From Mansonella perstans (Eukaryota; Nematoda; Chromadorea; Rhabditida; Onchocercidae), in contig JBAMDO010000310.1 in NCBI GenBank assembly GCA_037074765.1, positions 1-44,060 of the forward strand: DNA of 44,060 nt, in the 5' to 3' direction. Shown one piece after another: positions 1 to 12,470 of the stretch (positions are counted from its first letter, which is position 1; each line of letters starts with the position of its first letter). A program made the position numbers and the translations under genes. Under the pieces are notes generated by a model that did not search any database, was not told where the DNA came from, and saw only the letters and a list, made by a program, of their open reading frames with translations.

Positions 1-365
1 AGTTTCTGAAAAGAAATACTTGTGTTTTTCTAGTGCGATAAAAGTTTATATTTTTCCTTTAAAATAACACAGTTGTAAAATACGACCTTGAAATCTGTTT
101 TTGAAAGAAATATATTACTAAAATTTCTGATAAATACTATAGAGCTGTATTAGATATTCTAAATAACTACTTAACAAGATATTCCGCTATTTAGCTTTTA
201 GTTTTACAGTAGCATATACTAAACATAATATCCCTAAAGAGTTTTATTCAGTTCATAGTAGCTCAGCTGCTAAGAAATATGCTATAACGAATAATATGGT
301 TATTCAAATAATCCAATAAAAGTAAAAAAAAAATACAAATCAAAAATTTCTGAAAACAAATTTAC
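1..365. other. Intronic sequence of the TFG gene at the left edge
   Basis: AT-rich sequence with no coding signal. It follows the GT donor of the TFG exon that ends at 366 on the minus strand, so it is read as intron. The remaining 3' exons of that gene lie outside the window. Confidence 0.6.
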
Positions 366-2190
366 CATGTTGTGGAGGAGGGAACGGTGAAGTTATGAGA
401 TGAGTACTCGATGATATGTCAATTTCAGTATTTGGTTCACTATGTGAACCTTCTCTTGATGATGTTGAGTGCCCGATTGACTGCGAATTTTGCACATCAA
501 CTGGGGCATTTGGTGGCAGTGATATGCCATCCATTAGCTTTCTCTGAGGAATGTCATTGTTGAATGAATCAATTTTAGCCGAAAGAGGTGCACCATAATT
601 TGATGTTAAGTTATTTACCTGAAATTTATTCAGTGAACTCTACAAACGATGAAAACAATTTTAGAATGTTTGAAGTAATGGCGACAGAAGTGTCAACAGT
701 GAGTAATTTAAAAAATTCTGAAAAATCTAGAACCACCTTTTCAATATAGCAAAAGTTAAAAGAAAACTGCGTCAAAGTCTATGCCAAAGCCTTAATGATT
801 ATTTCATACTAAAAATTTCAGATGTCAATTTAAAACTAATCAGTACCATAAGAAATTAGAATTCATCAACTTCAATAAAAGATGTAAAATCTACCTGTTC
901 ATGGACAGATGGCTGGATTGTTGCGACCGACTCGCTATTTTTCATTAAAATATCAGTAGCACATTCTCTGGTAATTTCACATTTATTCTTTTTGACACCA
1001 ATCTTAATTGCCTTCAACGTTTCTAGAACAGAAACGGCTGTATCACGCACCACTTCTAATTGATTCTCCAATCTGAAACTAAGCAAATGGATACTATTTC
1101 CTTTTCTTTGGTTATTACGACTAAAAATTTGCTAACTGTTTCAGTTCAATAAAAAATCAATTTAAGAAATTATTAATTAACAGATAAACTCATTTTCCAA
1201 TAAGCGCATCCCATTTATTTGGATTCATCTGTTTTCTAATTAACTGTTCTCAGCTTTTTATTTACAAAAAAAGAATGAATATGATTAAGAATTGCAAATA
1301 TAAACAAATATGATCAAACAACTTCCTTCTCCGAACCAGCCTATTAGCGAAACCCTCATCTCTTTCTCATCCTCTCAAGGTCTTTTTGACATTTTTATCC
1401 TACATTTTAATAAAAATCGATGCACCACTGATAAAAAGACATTCTTAAGGGATCTGATTAAATTCTATATTACCAAATCTAATTACCAAACAAGTCGTAC
1501 TAGCTTCGTTCTAAACAGTTACTTACTTCATTACTTGAACAAAATCACATTCATCACTTGAAACGATTATCGAAAGTTTCGTTTCCGTTTGAAGTGCCAG
1601 TAATAAATCGGTATCATCTGCCAAAGTTATATAATCACCATCTATAATATCAACGTAAATCATCTTAACATAACAGCTCTGACAATTAAAAGCTCATCAT
1701 GATGTGATATGTTTCAATTCCCCAAAAGTAAGCTCAGTCATTAACCCAACCATGTAAAATTTGCGAATAAATTTAGGCTTGCATAGCTGAATCTCTATAT
1801 TCTAACGTGCAAATGTGACTGGCTGCAAAGATGGCCAACAATTACAAGTGACAAGCGACAGCATTTTGCCAACATTATGAAGCTTTAACGATAGTTTTTA
1901 CGATATTCCATCGGTATTCTAGCCATAATAACTCTTACGAAGCTTTCATCGGAAATGTTTGCACAATTTCAAAATATTCACGCCAAAATCATCCTACCTT
2001 CATCCTTATATTTCAACGAAATGTTAGTAGAACTTTGAAGCTTGAATATTCGCTGCATCATTAAAACAAGATCGTTATATGACATATCATCGCTATGATG
2101 AATGGTCATTTTACGCACATCGCTACCGTATCGTGCTTTCAACGTCGTTGTTACAACCTTACCATTTGATACCATTTTCTGTAAACTCAT
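366..2190 (-). CDS. tfg-1: TFG (Trk-fused gene) homologue, 5' part, 4 exons, runs off left edge
   Basis: Exons on the minus strand: 1998-2190, 1527-1641, 895-1072, 366-618. Phases fit exactly (1, 2, 0, 1), with canonical GT-AG sites including a strong GTAAGT after exon 2. The start is the ATG at 2190. The predicted 246 residues begin with a PB1 domain (about residues 11-95). It has the TFG-like block [10 protein letters not shown] and an OPCA acidic motif spanning the exon 1/2 junction ([20 protein letters not shown]). A short coiled coil follows (exon 3, beginning LENQLEVV), then a Ser/Pro-rich segment ending PFPPPQH, typical of the P/Q-rich tail of TFG. Known role of the family: an oligomeric organiser of ER exit sites and COPII transport; nematode TFG-1 acts with SEC-16. 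The tail is missing because the gene continues left. It is divergent from the channel gene, with about 2.1 kb between the starts. The PB1 assignment is firm; the symbol rests on domain order and motif memory. Confidence 0.88.
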
Positions 2191-4324
2191 TATTCAAGTT
2201 TTGCAAATTCTCAAATAAAATACTCGCCACGGTATCATGACACTTCATCATACAAGTGGCGAAAAGCAACAACGTGGAGTTCAATGCTTGTATTTTCGGT
2301 GCTATTTGTACCTCGACTAATTTTCACGCAAATCATCAAAGACTATTCTTTTATGAATTCCAGAAATCCTTCATCTTTTTTAAATATATCTTAAGTATAG
2401 TTTGTGAATTAAACAGTGAACACAAAAAGTAGAGCGTTATAGAGAAGTGATTGAAGATTAACTTTTTAACCTGAAATCCATAAAATAACTAAAACAAATG
2501 AATAAAAGCTATTACTGACAGAGTTGATAACAAGGAATTGTTCTCTGAAAAAAGACATAAAAAGTATGCAGATCAACAGATACTAGGGTACGCTATAAAA
2601 CACTGACCATATGACTGACCATAGAGATAATTGGTCAGTTTTTTCTCAAACAAAATCATAGCTTCTAACACAAAACTACTAGAAGAACTCTGACCCGACT
2701 CATACTAGAATCCAACCAACTGACCTTTAACGACACTTCCACGTCAACTCTCGAGTAAATTATTGCACAGAGTGAGGCGCCATGAAAATCATAATTTCCC
2801 ACTAAAATATGAATTTAATCACTTATAAATCTGTGAGAATAAACTGTATCAACTAAGCGTAATTATCACTTCCAAAATGGAACCAATCAAATCGATAAAG
2901 TCATTTAAACGTGCTTTTTTAAAAAATTCAAATACCATACATAGACTTTCCTTTTAAGGTCAATTAGAGCTAATTTTATTTTGTCTAAATTCCAAACATA
3001 TTACTGATCATAATTTTCATCGTATTTTTCTTGTAGAAAGAAAAGTTCAATTTAGCAAATGAAATTGAATTATTTGCAAAAAAAATATTTCTCACTATTC
3101 TCAAAAATATTTATTGCTTGTAAACTTTTTAAATATAATGCATTGCTTGTTGATTTATTTATTTTGAAAAGATTTCTTTAAGTTTTCTATGAAAATAAAG
3201 AATAGAAATTGATTTTTATTTTTCTCTTCTATATTTCGTTTATTGCTTGCAGCAAACTTTAGTTGATTTGCATGAAAAAAAAAAATTTCAATGAAATAGA
3301 ATGCAAAAGAGTGAGAATAGAGATGATATTTTTGATTTATCAAGTGTTGTTAATTATAATAATTAGAATGAGTGTGGAGACATGGCAACCAATGTAAATT
3401 GATGAGTTGAAGCGAAGAATTTATTAATGCTTCATGATTCCCTTTTCATTATAAAAATGTACTCATATCATAAATTTCCATTCATTTTCGTTCATTATCT
3501 TGATAAAAATATCAATCTATAAATAAAAATATCTTCCTAATGATAATAATTTACTAAGAGTAATTCTTCTTAAGATTAATGCTAGAATTGTTTTAGTTAA
3601 CAATTACTTATGGTTTGTAAATTTGTACTCTCAAACTATTAATGAAGCATCGTAAATAATTTTGTTCAGTATCATGTAAAATATTGTCGAAAACATAATC
3701 AAATTTTGATTCCTCATGTTTATAATGTTACTCGAAATTAAATGAGGTCTTTATCAGCTATATACAAAATCAAATATGCAAATAATTGTTTACTTTGCTC
3801 ATTTTCAATGTCAAAGATCCGTTAAGCTAATTGGAATTTAAAATAACGTATTTTTAACTTTTCTTTGAAAACCATAATACTTATAATCCTGCTTAATTCT
3901 AGGATAAAGTTTGTAAACGTCGTTAAAATAAACATGATCATTATTTGAACCATATTGGATTTTTCAATTAATAAACCCAACTTAATTTTCCCTTTAAGTA
4001 TATATTTCGACAATTTCAAAATCGTAAACAAATATATAAATGTAATATACAATGAAAATTACATGAGCTACATCAAATGATCTATGAATTTATTTGTACT
4101 TAGCTCTGCATCGTCTCAATGCCCAAGGTGTTCATATAAATTAGATTTTTTTTAAATTTTCAGGATTTTGAGATTTGAATAATTATTGAGATAATTTTGA
4201 AAAAATTGAATTAACAACTGAACTAAAAAGTATTTTGGTCAAACAATGTATGGTATTTCTTGTTGTTAGGTATTATACATAGACCCTTACTTACCAACTG
4301 CTCAATTCATCTATCCACAGGGAA
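2191..4324. other. Divergent intergenic region between tfg-1 and tax-2
   Basis: This stretch contains the 5' flanks of two divergently transcribed genes. It is AT-rich, and the few short open frames have no protein-like composition or convincing splice sites. I see no repeat or RNA gene. The tax-2 start codon at 4325 is preceded by TCCACAG at 4314-4320, a plausible trans-splice or cis-splice acceptor, so additional 5' exons cannot be excluded. Confidence 0.5.
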
Positions 4325-7300
4325 ATGAGAGTGATGGAGGAGAATGAAGGTTCGACTACAAATGAAAAAAATGTTTCTAATTCGGTCCAGAGATTGTCGC
4401 CGGCATCTGATAAAAGCATTTCTGGTGCACAACTTAAGGCTGTACAGATTCAAGAAACTGAAGGACAATTGAGCAATCCAAGTTGTTCACTTGATTCAAC
4501 TAATTGGACTACAAGACATGTTGATAATGATGACCAATCGAGATTATCATTTATTATGAGAGAAAAACTTCATATCTTGACCGATAATATACGACGTCGC
4601 ACGTCACAGGTATTGGAATTAAATTATCAGTTAAGTGTCATTTTTTAAAGTTTCTGGAAACTCAACTGACTTTTATGATAGATGCAATTAATTTCTTACA
4701 TAATCATGAAATATTACGAAAATAAGTTTGGAAATTTGTTCCAAGATTTTATCAGCAATTCATGTTTGCGTTAAATTCGGTGTGGAAGAAAAAAAAAGTG
4801 CTTAAAGTTGTCGAACATGTCAATATGGATTAATTTAGTAATTTCACTTTTCTTTTAGCAAAACTTTGAAAATAATGTTGCCGAGTTTTTTCTTTTCTAA
4901 ATAATACGTGTTGAATAGATGGTTGATGAAATAATGAGAGAATCCGACGATGAAGAGAAATGTTCTAAAAGTATTGAAGTTGCTGCTAGAGAAGCACATC
5001 GTCCAAGTCTCATGTCTTTGATCGGACTTCAAGTTAGTTTTTCAAGCAATCATTTTGTTGGAAATTTCGACTGGAAATTAATGATGTCTCTATTGGTAAA
5101 TAAAACGTCAAAATGGATTTTAAAAGATATGGATTATAAGCATTTTTCACTTCTAAATTTCCAAGATTTTGGGAATTCTCTATTTTTCAGCGAGCAATAT
5201 CACCTGTAATTGATAAAAATACCAAGTCGAAATGTCATCTACAATGGATCTTTTTTTCATCTATCAATCCATTTCGTTTGTTACTAATTATTTATTTACG
5301 AATAATAAGTTTAATTTCCCTTTAATCATTCCGATAAAACCAACTTCTTCTTCGGTTGATTTTTCTGTGGATAAAAGAGAAGTAGTAATCATCGGTTGCT
5401 TGTCTTTAGTAATTCATTCATCTCAACTATTTTTCCATACTTAATGATTGAACATGAGATTTCATTAATTGAGATTGGTAAATGTAACTCTCAATCATAT
5501 AACTTAAATATCAAATTTTTTGTAACTTTTAAGCTTTTTCTACTTTTTAAGACTTCCTTATAGCTTTGAAGTTGTTGTTTGACTTCCAGATCAACAATAC
5601 TTGGTCTGGTTGACTATAGTGGTAATAGCATTTCTATACAATGCCATCGGGATCCCACTACGAAGTTCCTACCCATATCAAACAAAATCTAACCTGATTT
5701 ACTGGCTTATCGCTGATTACATTGCTGACGCCATATATTTGGTGGACATTTTATTCATCAAGCCAAGACTTCGTTTCATGCGTGGCGGACTTCCGGTGGT
5801 AAGCGATTTGTTTAATAAATAATGCACAGTAAATCTAAGAAGCACAAAGAGAGATAAATATGATGTGGATCTCGAATTTGTAATTGTTTACTTCACATTA
5901 CCTTCAATGAGGAAAAAGTGAACAACAATGGAGAATAAGAATAAGACAAGCACACAGACAAATAGATATAAAATAAAACATATAAATATGCAAATAAAAA
6001 CTTGCGTATGAAGTATTCAACAGTCAGTTTTTAAAATTTCCTTCCCTTACGGTGCAGATTTCAGTTTCACTGCTTATTTTTTTTGGCACTTTGCTCCTCG
6101 CCTATTACTTCATTAGATAATTTATTCGAGATTTTATTTAATTATCTATTTGCTATTCATGCATTAATTAATTTTATTGTTATTCAGAAAGATATAAAAG
6201 AAACGGCGAAGCATTATGTGCGAAGTAACAATTTCAAACTTGACTTACTTTCATTGATGCCACTGGATATTATGTACATCAGGACTGGACCAATTGCTGC
6301 GTGGCGTGCTGTACGTTTGTGTAAGGTCTAGTATTAACATAATTTTTCATTGATATTTTCAATTCCAAAAAATCTTGCTGGATCACAGCTATACTTTAAA
6401 CTAAAAGCTATCTATCAGAGATCAAATATTCAACGGTTAGCCAAATTGTTCAAGTTTTTCAGCTTCCATCGTTTTGGCAGCTATTCAGCCTTTTGGATAA
6501 GTCAGTCTCAAATCCATACATAATCAGGTAAGCATGATTTATTATATGATGCCAGGTAAATATTTTTTTTTAGATTCATTCAAGTCAAAAGGTTCAACCG
6601 ATTTGATCATACAAATAAATTATGCAAAGTTTTTTTACAGAATTGTTCCGGCGCCATCATTAGTTAGTTTGCAGGATAACGAAGACTCTTGCATATATGA
6701 TTTATTTGATTCATTGTAACAGTTGTGCGTATTACATGTTGAGTGCTTGGCAAGCGTTCGGGCAAATCGCTTATAGAATGAATAATAAATGGTATCTCAA
6801 TAAATGGGTTTACAACAACCAAGGTGAGACGAACACTGATAATGCTGATAGTCTTTGAGCTTATTTGGCATTTTTGTTAAAAAATTAAACACAAAATTGA
6901 AATAGTTTGAAGATTATGATGAAATAAAATTCCACAAGGATGCAGATATTGATTCTGCAGTAACGTGAACATCTGTTTCAGGCAATGCATACATCCAATG
7001 TTTTTATTTCACGGCAACAGTAGCAACAGCAATCGGCAATAATCCAGCGCCAACGAATGCTGTTGAATACATTTACATGACGTTCTCATGGATGATGGGT
7101 GTTTTTGTTTTCGCTTTATTACTCGGACAAATAAGTTGCATTCAAATTTAAATTTCTGAAAATCTAAAATTTGAAGTTCAACAACTCAAAAAGAATTGAC
7201 TATTCTAATATCGATGACTGCCATTTGAAGCAGTAACCATTTCGCTGTCATATATATTAGCTAATAGGATTCGACTATCGTTTAAATTTCAAATTTTTCA

Positions 7301-9005
7301 ATAAAATGTAAATTCACATTAATGATCGAAACTGACTTAATTTTTAGATCCGAGATATCGTTTCAAATGCAAATCGTAATCGTGCACAATACCGGAAAAC
7401 CGTGGATCAAGTAGTAAGCGAGTGTAAACGACTCGGTGTATCGAAGGATACTATCAATCGCATCCGTGATTGGTTTATGTATACGTGGCAAAAGCAGAAA
7501 ACTTTAGGTTTCTTGAAAATAATGCTATAATTTATATCCGTTTGTATTTTTGGGTCGTTTTTTTATAATGACTGGAACTAATTTAGATAGTGCAAATAAA
7601 TTCAATTGAATTCTAAGAAGTATTGTATTAAATAGTTTGTTACTTATGTAATTAATTTCCAGACGAAAATAAATTGATCGAAAAGTTGCCGCTGAAATTA
7701 CGAACGGATTTGGCACTTTCAGTGCATTACAATACGCTTAGTAAGGTTCAACTTTTCCAGGTATCTTTTCGTTAATTAACTTAACTTTTTGCTTTTATCA
7801 AATAATAAATTTATGAAACAAATGAAGCACAAAGAAATAGTTTTCGACAAAAAACTCTAGAATTCTTGGTTTCCCTGAAATTTATTTTGTGATAAATTCA
7901 TTTTTAAATTCTAATTTTAAAAATTTTTATAAGGATTGTGATCGAGCTTTGCTTCGCAAGTTAGTGCTTAAACTTCGACCAGTAATCTTTCTTCCCGGTG
8001 ACATGATTTGCAAGAAAGTAATTTTTTTACTTAACATTATAATATGACAACAAACCATAGATAAATGTCTTCCAAAGTTATGAAAATATGAGTGAGCAAT
8101 TGATAAATTTTTATTCGTTTGATATCAGTGTGTCAAAAAAATATCAATGATTCACCCATCAGTGAAATATTCGGTAGATAATCTTCTCTTTATGATACGT
8201 TATGAACATTGTATTTTAGGGCGATGTTGGCAGGGAAATGTACATTGTCAATGACGGAATTCTTCAGGTTGTCAGTGATGAGCACAATTGCAAAGTTTTC
8301 GCCGAACTTACTGAAGGAACAGTTTTTGGTGAAATCAGGTTGTTCAGTCTTTATAATTAATTTCTTTTGCAAATCAAATTTTTATTTTTTCATCATATAT
8401 AAATTTATAGTTAAGTAATTCAACTTTTTCGAATCATAAAGTTTCTTGGTTTTAAATTTACTTAGCACTAATTGGCTTCATTAAAAATTCATATTTCTTA
8501 TTAAAATCGCGAAGGAATGTAATTCTTATAAAAATTCTCCAGTTTATTAGCGATTGGTGGCAATAATCGTCGAACTGCAAATATTCGTTCGAAAGGTTAT
8601 TCAACGCTGTTTGTTCTTTCTAAGGAAGATCTGAATGATGTGATTAAAGATTATCCGGATGCGCAAAAACTGCTGGAAAAAAAAGCTAGGTGTCTTTTTT
8701 AGATCTCTAGATCTCTCCCGCTTGCAAAATTTTTCAATTTGAGATTTATGTCAAAACAATTTGATGCATTATCCAAAAGCAACACATGATCTGTCAGAAA
8801 ACATTTAGTAATATTTATTCACTGATGAATTTGAATCTGCAGAGAGATGTTGAAAAAAGATGAAACAGTGAAGAAAAAGAAACGTTCAATACAAAAAAAT
8901 ATGGTAAATTGTCCCTTATCAGCACATATCAATACACCGAGACTTCTGGATACGGTCATGACTGCTATGTCCTCAAATTCCCCAATTGTCAAGCAATCTG
9001 AGTGA
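4325..9005 (+). CDS. tax-2: Cyclic-nucleotide-gated cation channel beta-type subunit, TAX-2-like, 14 exons
   Basis: Exons: 4325-4609, 4919-5032, 5191-5275, 5590-5798, 6188-6325, 6463-6527, 6675-6823, 6982-7130, 7348-7507, 7663-7760, 7934-8017, 8220-8338, 8543-8689, 8843-9005. All phases close, giving 654 residues. S1 lies in exon 4 ([20 protein letters not shown]), with S2-S3 and the usual R-F-x-R-G-G after it. S4 is spread over exons 5-6, and S5 has the HCNSCAYY block. The pore (around residues 359-372) reads [14 protein letters not shown], without the glutamate of alpha subunits. Then come S6 and the C-linker ([12 protein letters not shown]). The cyclic-nucleotide-binding domain (about 485-600) has FGEIS and NRRTAN, the Arg-Thr that contacts cyclic nucleotide. 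C. elegans TAX-2 pairs with TAX-4 for cGMP-gated sensory transduction in amphid neurons; the same role is inferred. Intron 8 starts with AT, not GT. The N-terminus seems shorter than in C. elegans, so upstream exons may exist. Confidence 0.93.
7131..7347 (+). other. tax-2 intron 8 with non-canonical AT-AG ends
   Basis: The conserved run ...[13 protein letters not shown]... is split between exons ending at 7130 and starting at 7348. The intron starts ATAAGT and ends TTTTTAG. This is the usual GTAAGT donor with its first G replaced by A. No in-frame GT donor nearby restores the conserved protein. Confidence 0.7.
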
Positions 9006-9773
9006 TCTGGTAAGAATAATTTCTTCTTTCACTAGAACCAACTTGGCTCTTTTCCAGCAAACTTCTAGTTTTCAAATCGAATGCATTCCTTTATCACTTT
9101 ATATTGCAGGGAAGCAGTAATATACGAAAGTATAACAGACTGAATAGATGAATCAACCGATATGAAACAAAGTAATAAACGATTTGAAATCAGTAAACGT
9201 TTTTGAGTTGTTAAAATGTGCAATAATCATTGATTTGTGCCGTAAGACGTATCAGATAATAATGTAAGTTATCTGACAATATTTATCATTTGCTAGAATA
9301 CAAAGAAATATAAAAGTTTCCTTTAATGTCTGATAAAAATTATGTTAATGTTTTATGAGTTATCATATATAAATAAGATTAAAATAATTATTATAAGTGG
9401 GAAGAATCATTTACATGTTTGTTTCTAAAATTATATATGATAAATCATAAAAACAAGTATTGTAATTGTCATGAAAAAGCAAGATTTTAATTAACAAAAC
9501 GGTTACACCGATCCCACACGTTTTCTGACATTTAATATGAAGCATTTAAAAGACGATGAAAGATACAAATGCTAAAATGCTTGTAGATAAACGCTTTTTT
9601 TTCAGCAAAAATTTCTTTAATTTTTCGGTTTTGAATTCCTATCCAGTCTTAAGAAAATTAAAAAGACGGATATTTGTTTCCTTATTTTGAATTTCGAACC
9701 ATTTCAAAGTATCAGAAAAACTGTAAGTTTTTTTGAATAAAAGATTTTAAAAAAAGAGTTTAGTAACCTGAAG
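9006..9773. other. 3' flank of tax-2, no gene seen
   Basis: AT-rich flank between the convergently placed tax-2 stop and the end of the small minus-strand gene. It contains a short perfect 8-bp hairpin (9252-9276), not obviously functional, and nothing protein-coding. Confidence 0.5.
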
Positions 9774-10589
9774 TTACTCAGCGTTATTTCTGCTAAAACG
9801 TGGGTTGAGTTGGATAAGTTCTGCTAAAGCACGGAAGTTTCGAGCATTGTTCAGTTGCGCAACCACTTCATCGCTAGGTGGTAAGAATCCAGGTGGTGCA
9901 GCACCGCTTGATAAACTTGGATCCAACTGCACAACAGGAGGCGAAAACTGCGCAGTGAATGGTCGTGAAGTGTTAACCTCAATTATTTTCATCGCCTGTG
10001 GAGGTGTAGATTCTGTTACTGCAAAAAAAGGGAATAAATCACAGAGGAATGCATAATGAGTAATTATAAATAAAACTTTAGAAGTGAAGAATAATGTACA
10101 TGAATTAGAAAGAAGGTAATCTGCAAAAGGATAAACATCGAGACCACAATTCTAGGCATTTTATAGACATTGAGAATGTTGGTTTTTCTTTTCCAACTAA
10201 CGAAAATTGAAATTATTATAGTAGCGTATTGAAATCTGTTTGAGAAAAGAAGACGGTTCGTCGTTTGAAATTTCATGATACGACTTATAAAACCTTGAGG
10301 AGAGTGTTAAATTTTGAAAAACTGGCCTGTTGTATTTTGCTCCACAAATTCTCGTTGCAATTGTTGCTCAAGTAGTATCAGTTCAGAACGTCTGATTTTA
10401 AAGAATGCTTCTTGGTTAAATTCTGAAGGGAATTCTTTATCATCAAGTAATTTCAAATCTTTACTTTCTATATCAGAATTATTTTTGTTTTGTAAATGGG
10501 GTCTTGGAGGTACTGTTGTGGTTGTTACAAGTAGACTTGTTGTGCTAATTTTCATAACCATCGGCATTTGGATCGAGAATTTAAACAAC
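9774..10589 (-). CDS. Small gene of unknown function, two coding exons seen, internal join unresolved
   Basis: Two coding-like blocks lie on the minus strand. The 3' exon (9774-10018) follows a good TTTTTTTGCAG acceptor and ends in a stop. Read from the first full codon it begins TESTPPQAMKIIEVN, has PPGFLPPSDEVVAQLNNARN, and ends NPRFSRNNAE. The 5' block (10589 downwards, acceptor GTTCCAG) reads LFKFSIQMPMV, a Thr-rich stretch, then a charged helical segment with FKIRRSELILLEQQLQREF and a stop at about 10307. The 3' exon needs a phase-1 donor; candidates inside the 5' block are A|GTAAAG (exon low end 10465) or C|GTTCTG. Neither keeps the whole helical segment, so one exon may be missing or isoforms exist. 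A signal-peptide-like exon at 12559-12611 could be the first exon. I recognise no family. The 121-residue plus-strand frame here (10314-10679) is taken as its antisense shadow. Confidence 0.45.
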
Positions 10590-12080
10590 CTGGAACGAAA
10601 TAGTTTCTCCTTTTCAAAAAAAATTATGAAATTGATTGGAAAGTTTCATTTCAACAAGCAAAATATTCTTTGTCGTTGAAAAAATATGCCCTTTGACATT
10701 TTGTCACAATAAAGTAGTTTGTTGTAACAACTTTTAAAGATGAATAAACTGTTGCTGTCCTGACTTATTTTTCAAAATGAATTCATCAGTCAGGATCATT
10801 TGACAAAAACTAATGGCATCTAGTCATTTCCATGGTTTGCTTCTTTTCTAACTTGTATTCACGCTCTCTCTCCTATATACAGTATTCCTACAAATTTGAA
10901 GTAGGAAATTTCCTGTTTTATTCCATAACTATACTGATGTAAAAAATAATGAAAAAGTGTTCAAAGTGGCGTGAACATCTCGTATAGCTTGGAATACTCT
11001 TCGTAAATTTTGTGGTAAGTTTAAAAATTAATGCAACTACCTCCGACGCTCCGTGCCATTAATCGCTGTAGTATTATTTTCCTGAAGTTTTTTATTGAGC
11101 GAAGAAAGTTGTTTTACCGGCTGCAATTAAACTTTGATTGCTTGCCCTTTTTTAATTAATCTCAATGATACCGTTGGCTGTTCAGGACGTCTTAATAAAA
11201 TTAGTTAATGAAGAGAGCGATATACTTTTCATCAGTAAATAAACTATCTAACCCGACGATTTAATCCAAAAATGTGCTGATAATTAAGCCATTGAGGCTT
11301 TTGCCGTTGAATTTGCTGTCCCGCTTGTAAAGATTGAATGAACCTGAAGACTAAATTTTAATCGCTTACATTAAAAGTAACTTCTTCATATGCAATTCTG
11401 ATGAATAAATATTTGAATAAAGTAAACTGCCCTAGTAAGAATAGCAATTGTCATAAAGTTTCTGGAGTTTTTTGAAACAAATTGGAATTTGCAATTATAA
11501 CTCATTAGAGAAGGAGAAAAAGAAATTATTGAGATCAGAGTTAACCATTTGTGATACGAAGTGATAACAACATTTTTAGAAAAATTGAAATCGATAAAAA
11601 AAAGCTAAAGAGGGCTCAACCCGAGCCATCTTGGTCAGATGATTGATTGGTAAAATAGCATATCAGAAATGGTAGCTCTGGGAGCAAATATGTGATTGTA
11701 AGAGAAACTAATTAATGAAGCAAAAATTACGAATAATTAAATATTAAGTATCACCTGCTTCTGCTGAGTGGAACTAATTGGTGTCGTGGATTGAACAATA
11801 TAATTACAGGCATGTTAATATCCTAAAAATAACCTCCTGTTTATAGTTGATAACTTGAGAATGTCGATTACTTTTTTGACAGAAATCTGAGAAATATCCT
11901 AGAAGTTTGAGAAAGTCAACTTTGAACTCGCCCTACTTCAATTTGCTCTGAAGCATTTTGCGATATCCGCAAAAAGATTTTTGTAGTGATGAGTGAAATT
12001 TAAATGGCCAAATAAAATGTTGTCTTTAGACTTTGATTCAGCAGTTAAGTGAAACTGGCTATTTTCGATTTCCAACAAAA
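10590..12080. other. Non-coding stretch with one coding-like remnant
   Basis: Mostly AT-rich sequence without open frames. From about 11020 to 11350 base composition is less extreme. The plus strand can be read as protein-like blocks (IPLAVQDVLIKLVNEE, then IEAFAVEFAVPLVKIE) interrupted by several stops. This could be a decayed gene fragment or chance. Confidence 0.35.
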
Positions 12081-12438
12081 TCGAAAATTTTGTAAAATTG
12101 CTTTGAAACCGTTACGCATATGAACAGTTCAGTAGTTTTAAAAAAAGTAATAGAAAACTTTTTGAGAAGTTTCCTTTTTCAAACAGAAATAAATATTACA
12201 TTGAAGATTCAATGTTATTTTAAAATTTGTATTATGCAAAGAACATTAATGCGACACCAATTATAAAACCGTCTATGATTTGCAAACTTTTTCATCCTAA
12301 TTATTGCACTTCTAGGTTTCTTCTATGTAATATTTTTTTCTTTTTGAAAAAGGAAACTTCTCAAAAAGTTTTCTTTGTTTCAAATTACTGAACTTTCCAC
12401 ATGCATGACGGTTTCAAAGTATTTTTATGGAATTTCGA
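12081..12438. repeat. Foldback (MITE-like) element with about 120-bp inverted arms
   Basis: The left arm (12081-12206) and right arm (12320-12438) are imperfect reverse complements around a 113-bp spacer. The core is nearly perfect: AACTTTTTGAGAAGTTTCCT on the left pairs with AGGAAACTTCTCAAAAAGTT on the right. Flanking blocks also pair (CTTTGAAACCG with CGGTTTCAAAG; AATATTACAT with ATGTAATATT). The arms are diverged by small indels. This is the shape of an old non-autonomous foldback or MITE insertion. No transposase is present. Confidence 0.75.
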
Positions 12439-12470
12439 CTATTTCCGCACTGATTGGAATTCCATTATAT

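Noticed and set aside
2600..2647. Stem with ACTGACC/GGTCAGT followed by a T-run, terminator-like
   Set aside because: Bacterial-style terminators are not expected in a nematode intergenic region and no bacterial gene is adjacent.
9252..9276. Perfect 8-bp hairpin downstream of tax-2
   Set aside because: Short stems are expected by chance in AT-rich DNA and no function is indicated.
10314..10679. 121-residue plus-strand open frame
   Set aside because: Antisense to the better supported minus-strand block with a splice acceptor; Cys/Ser/Leu-rich shadow composition.
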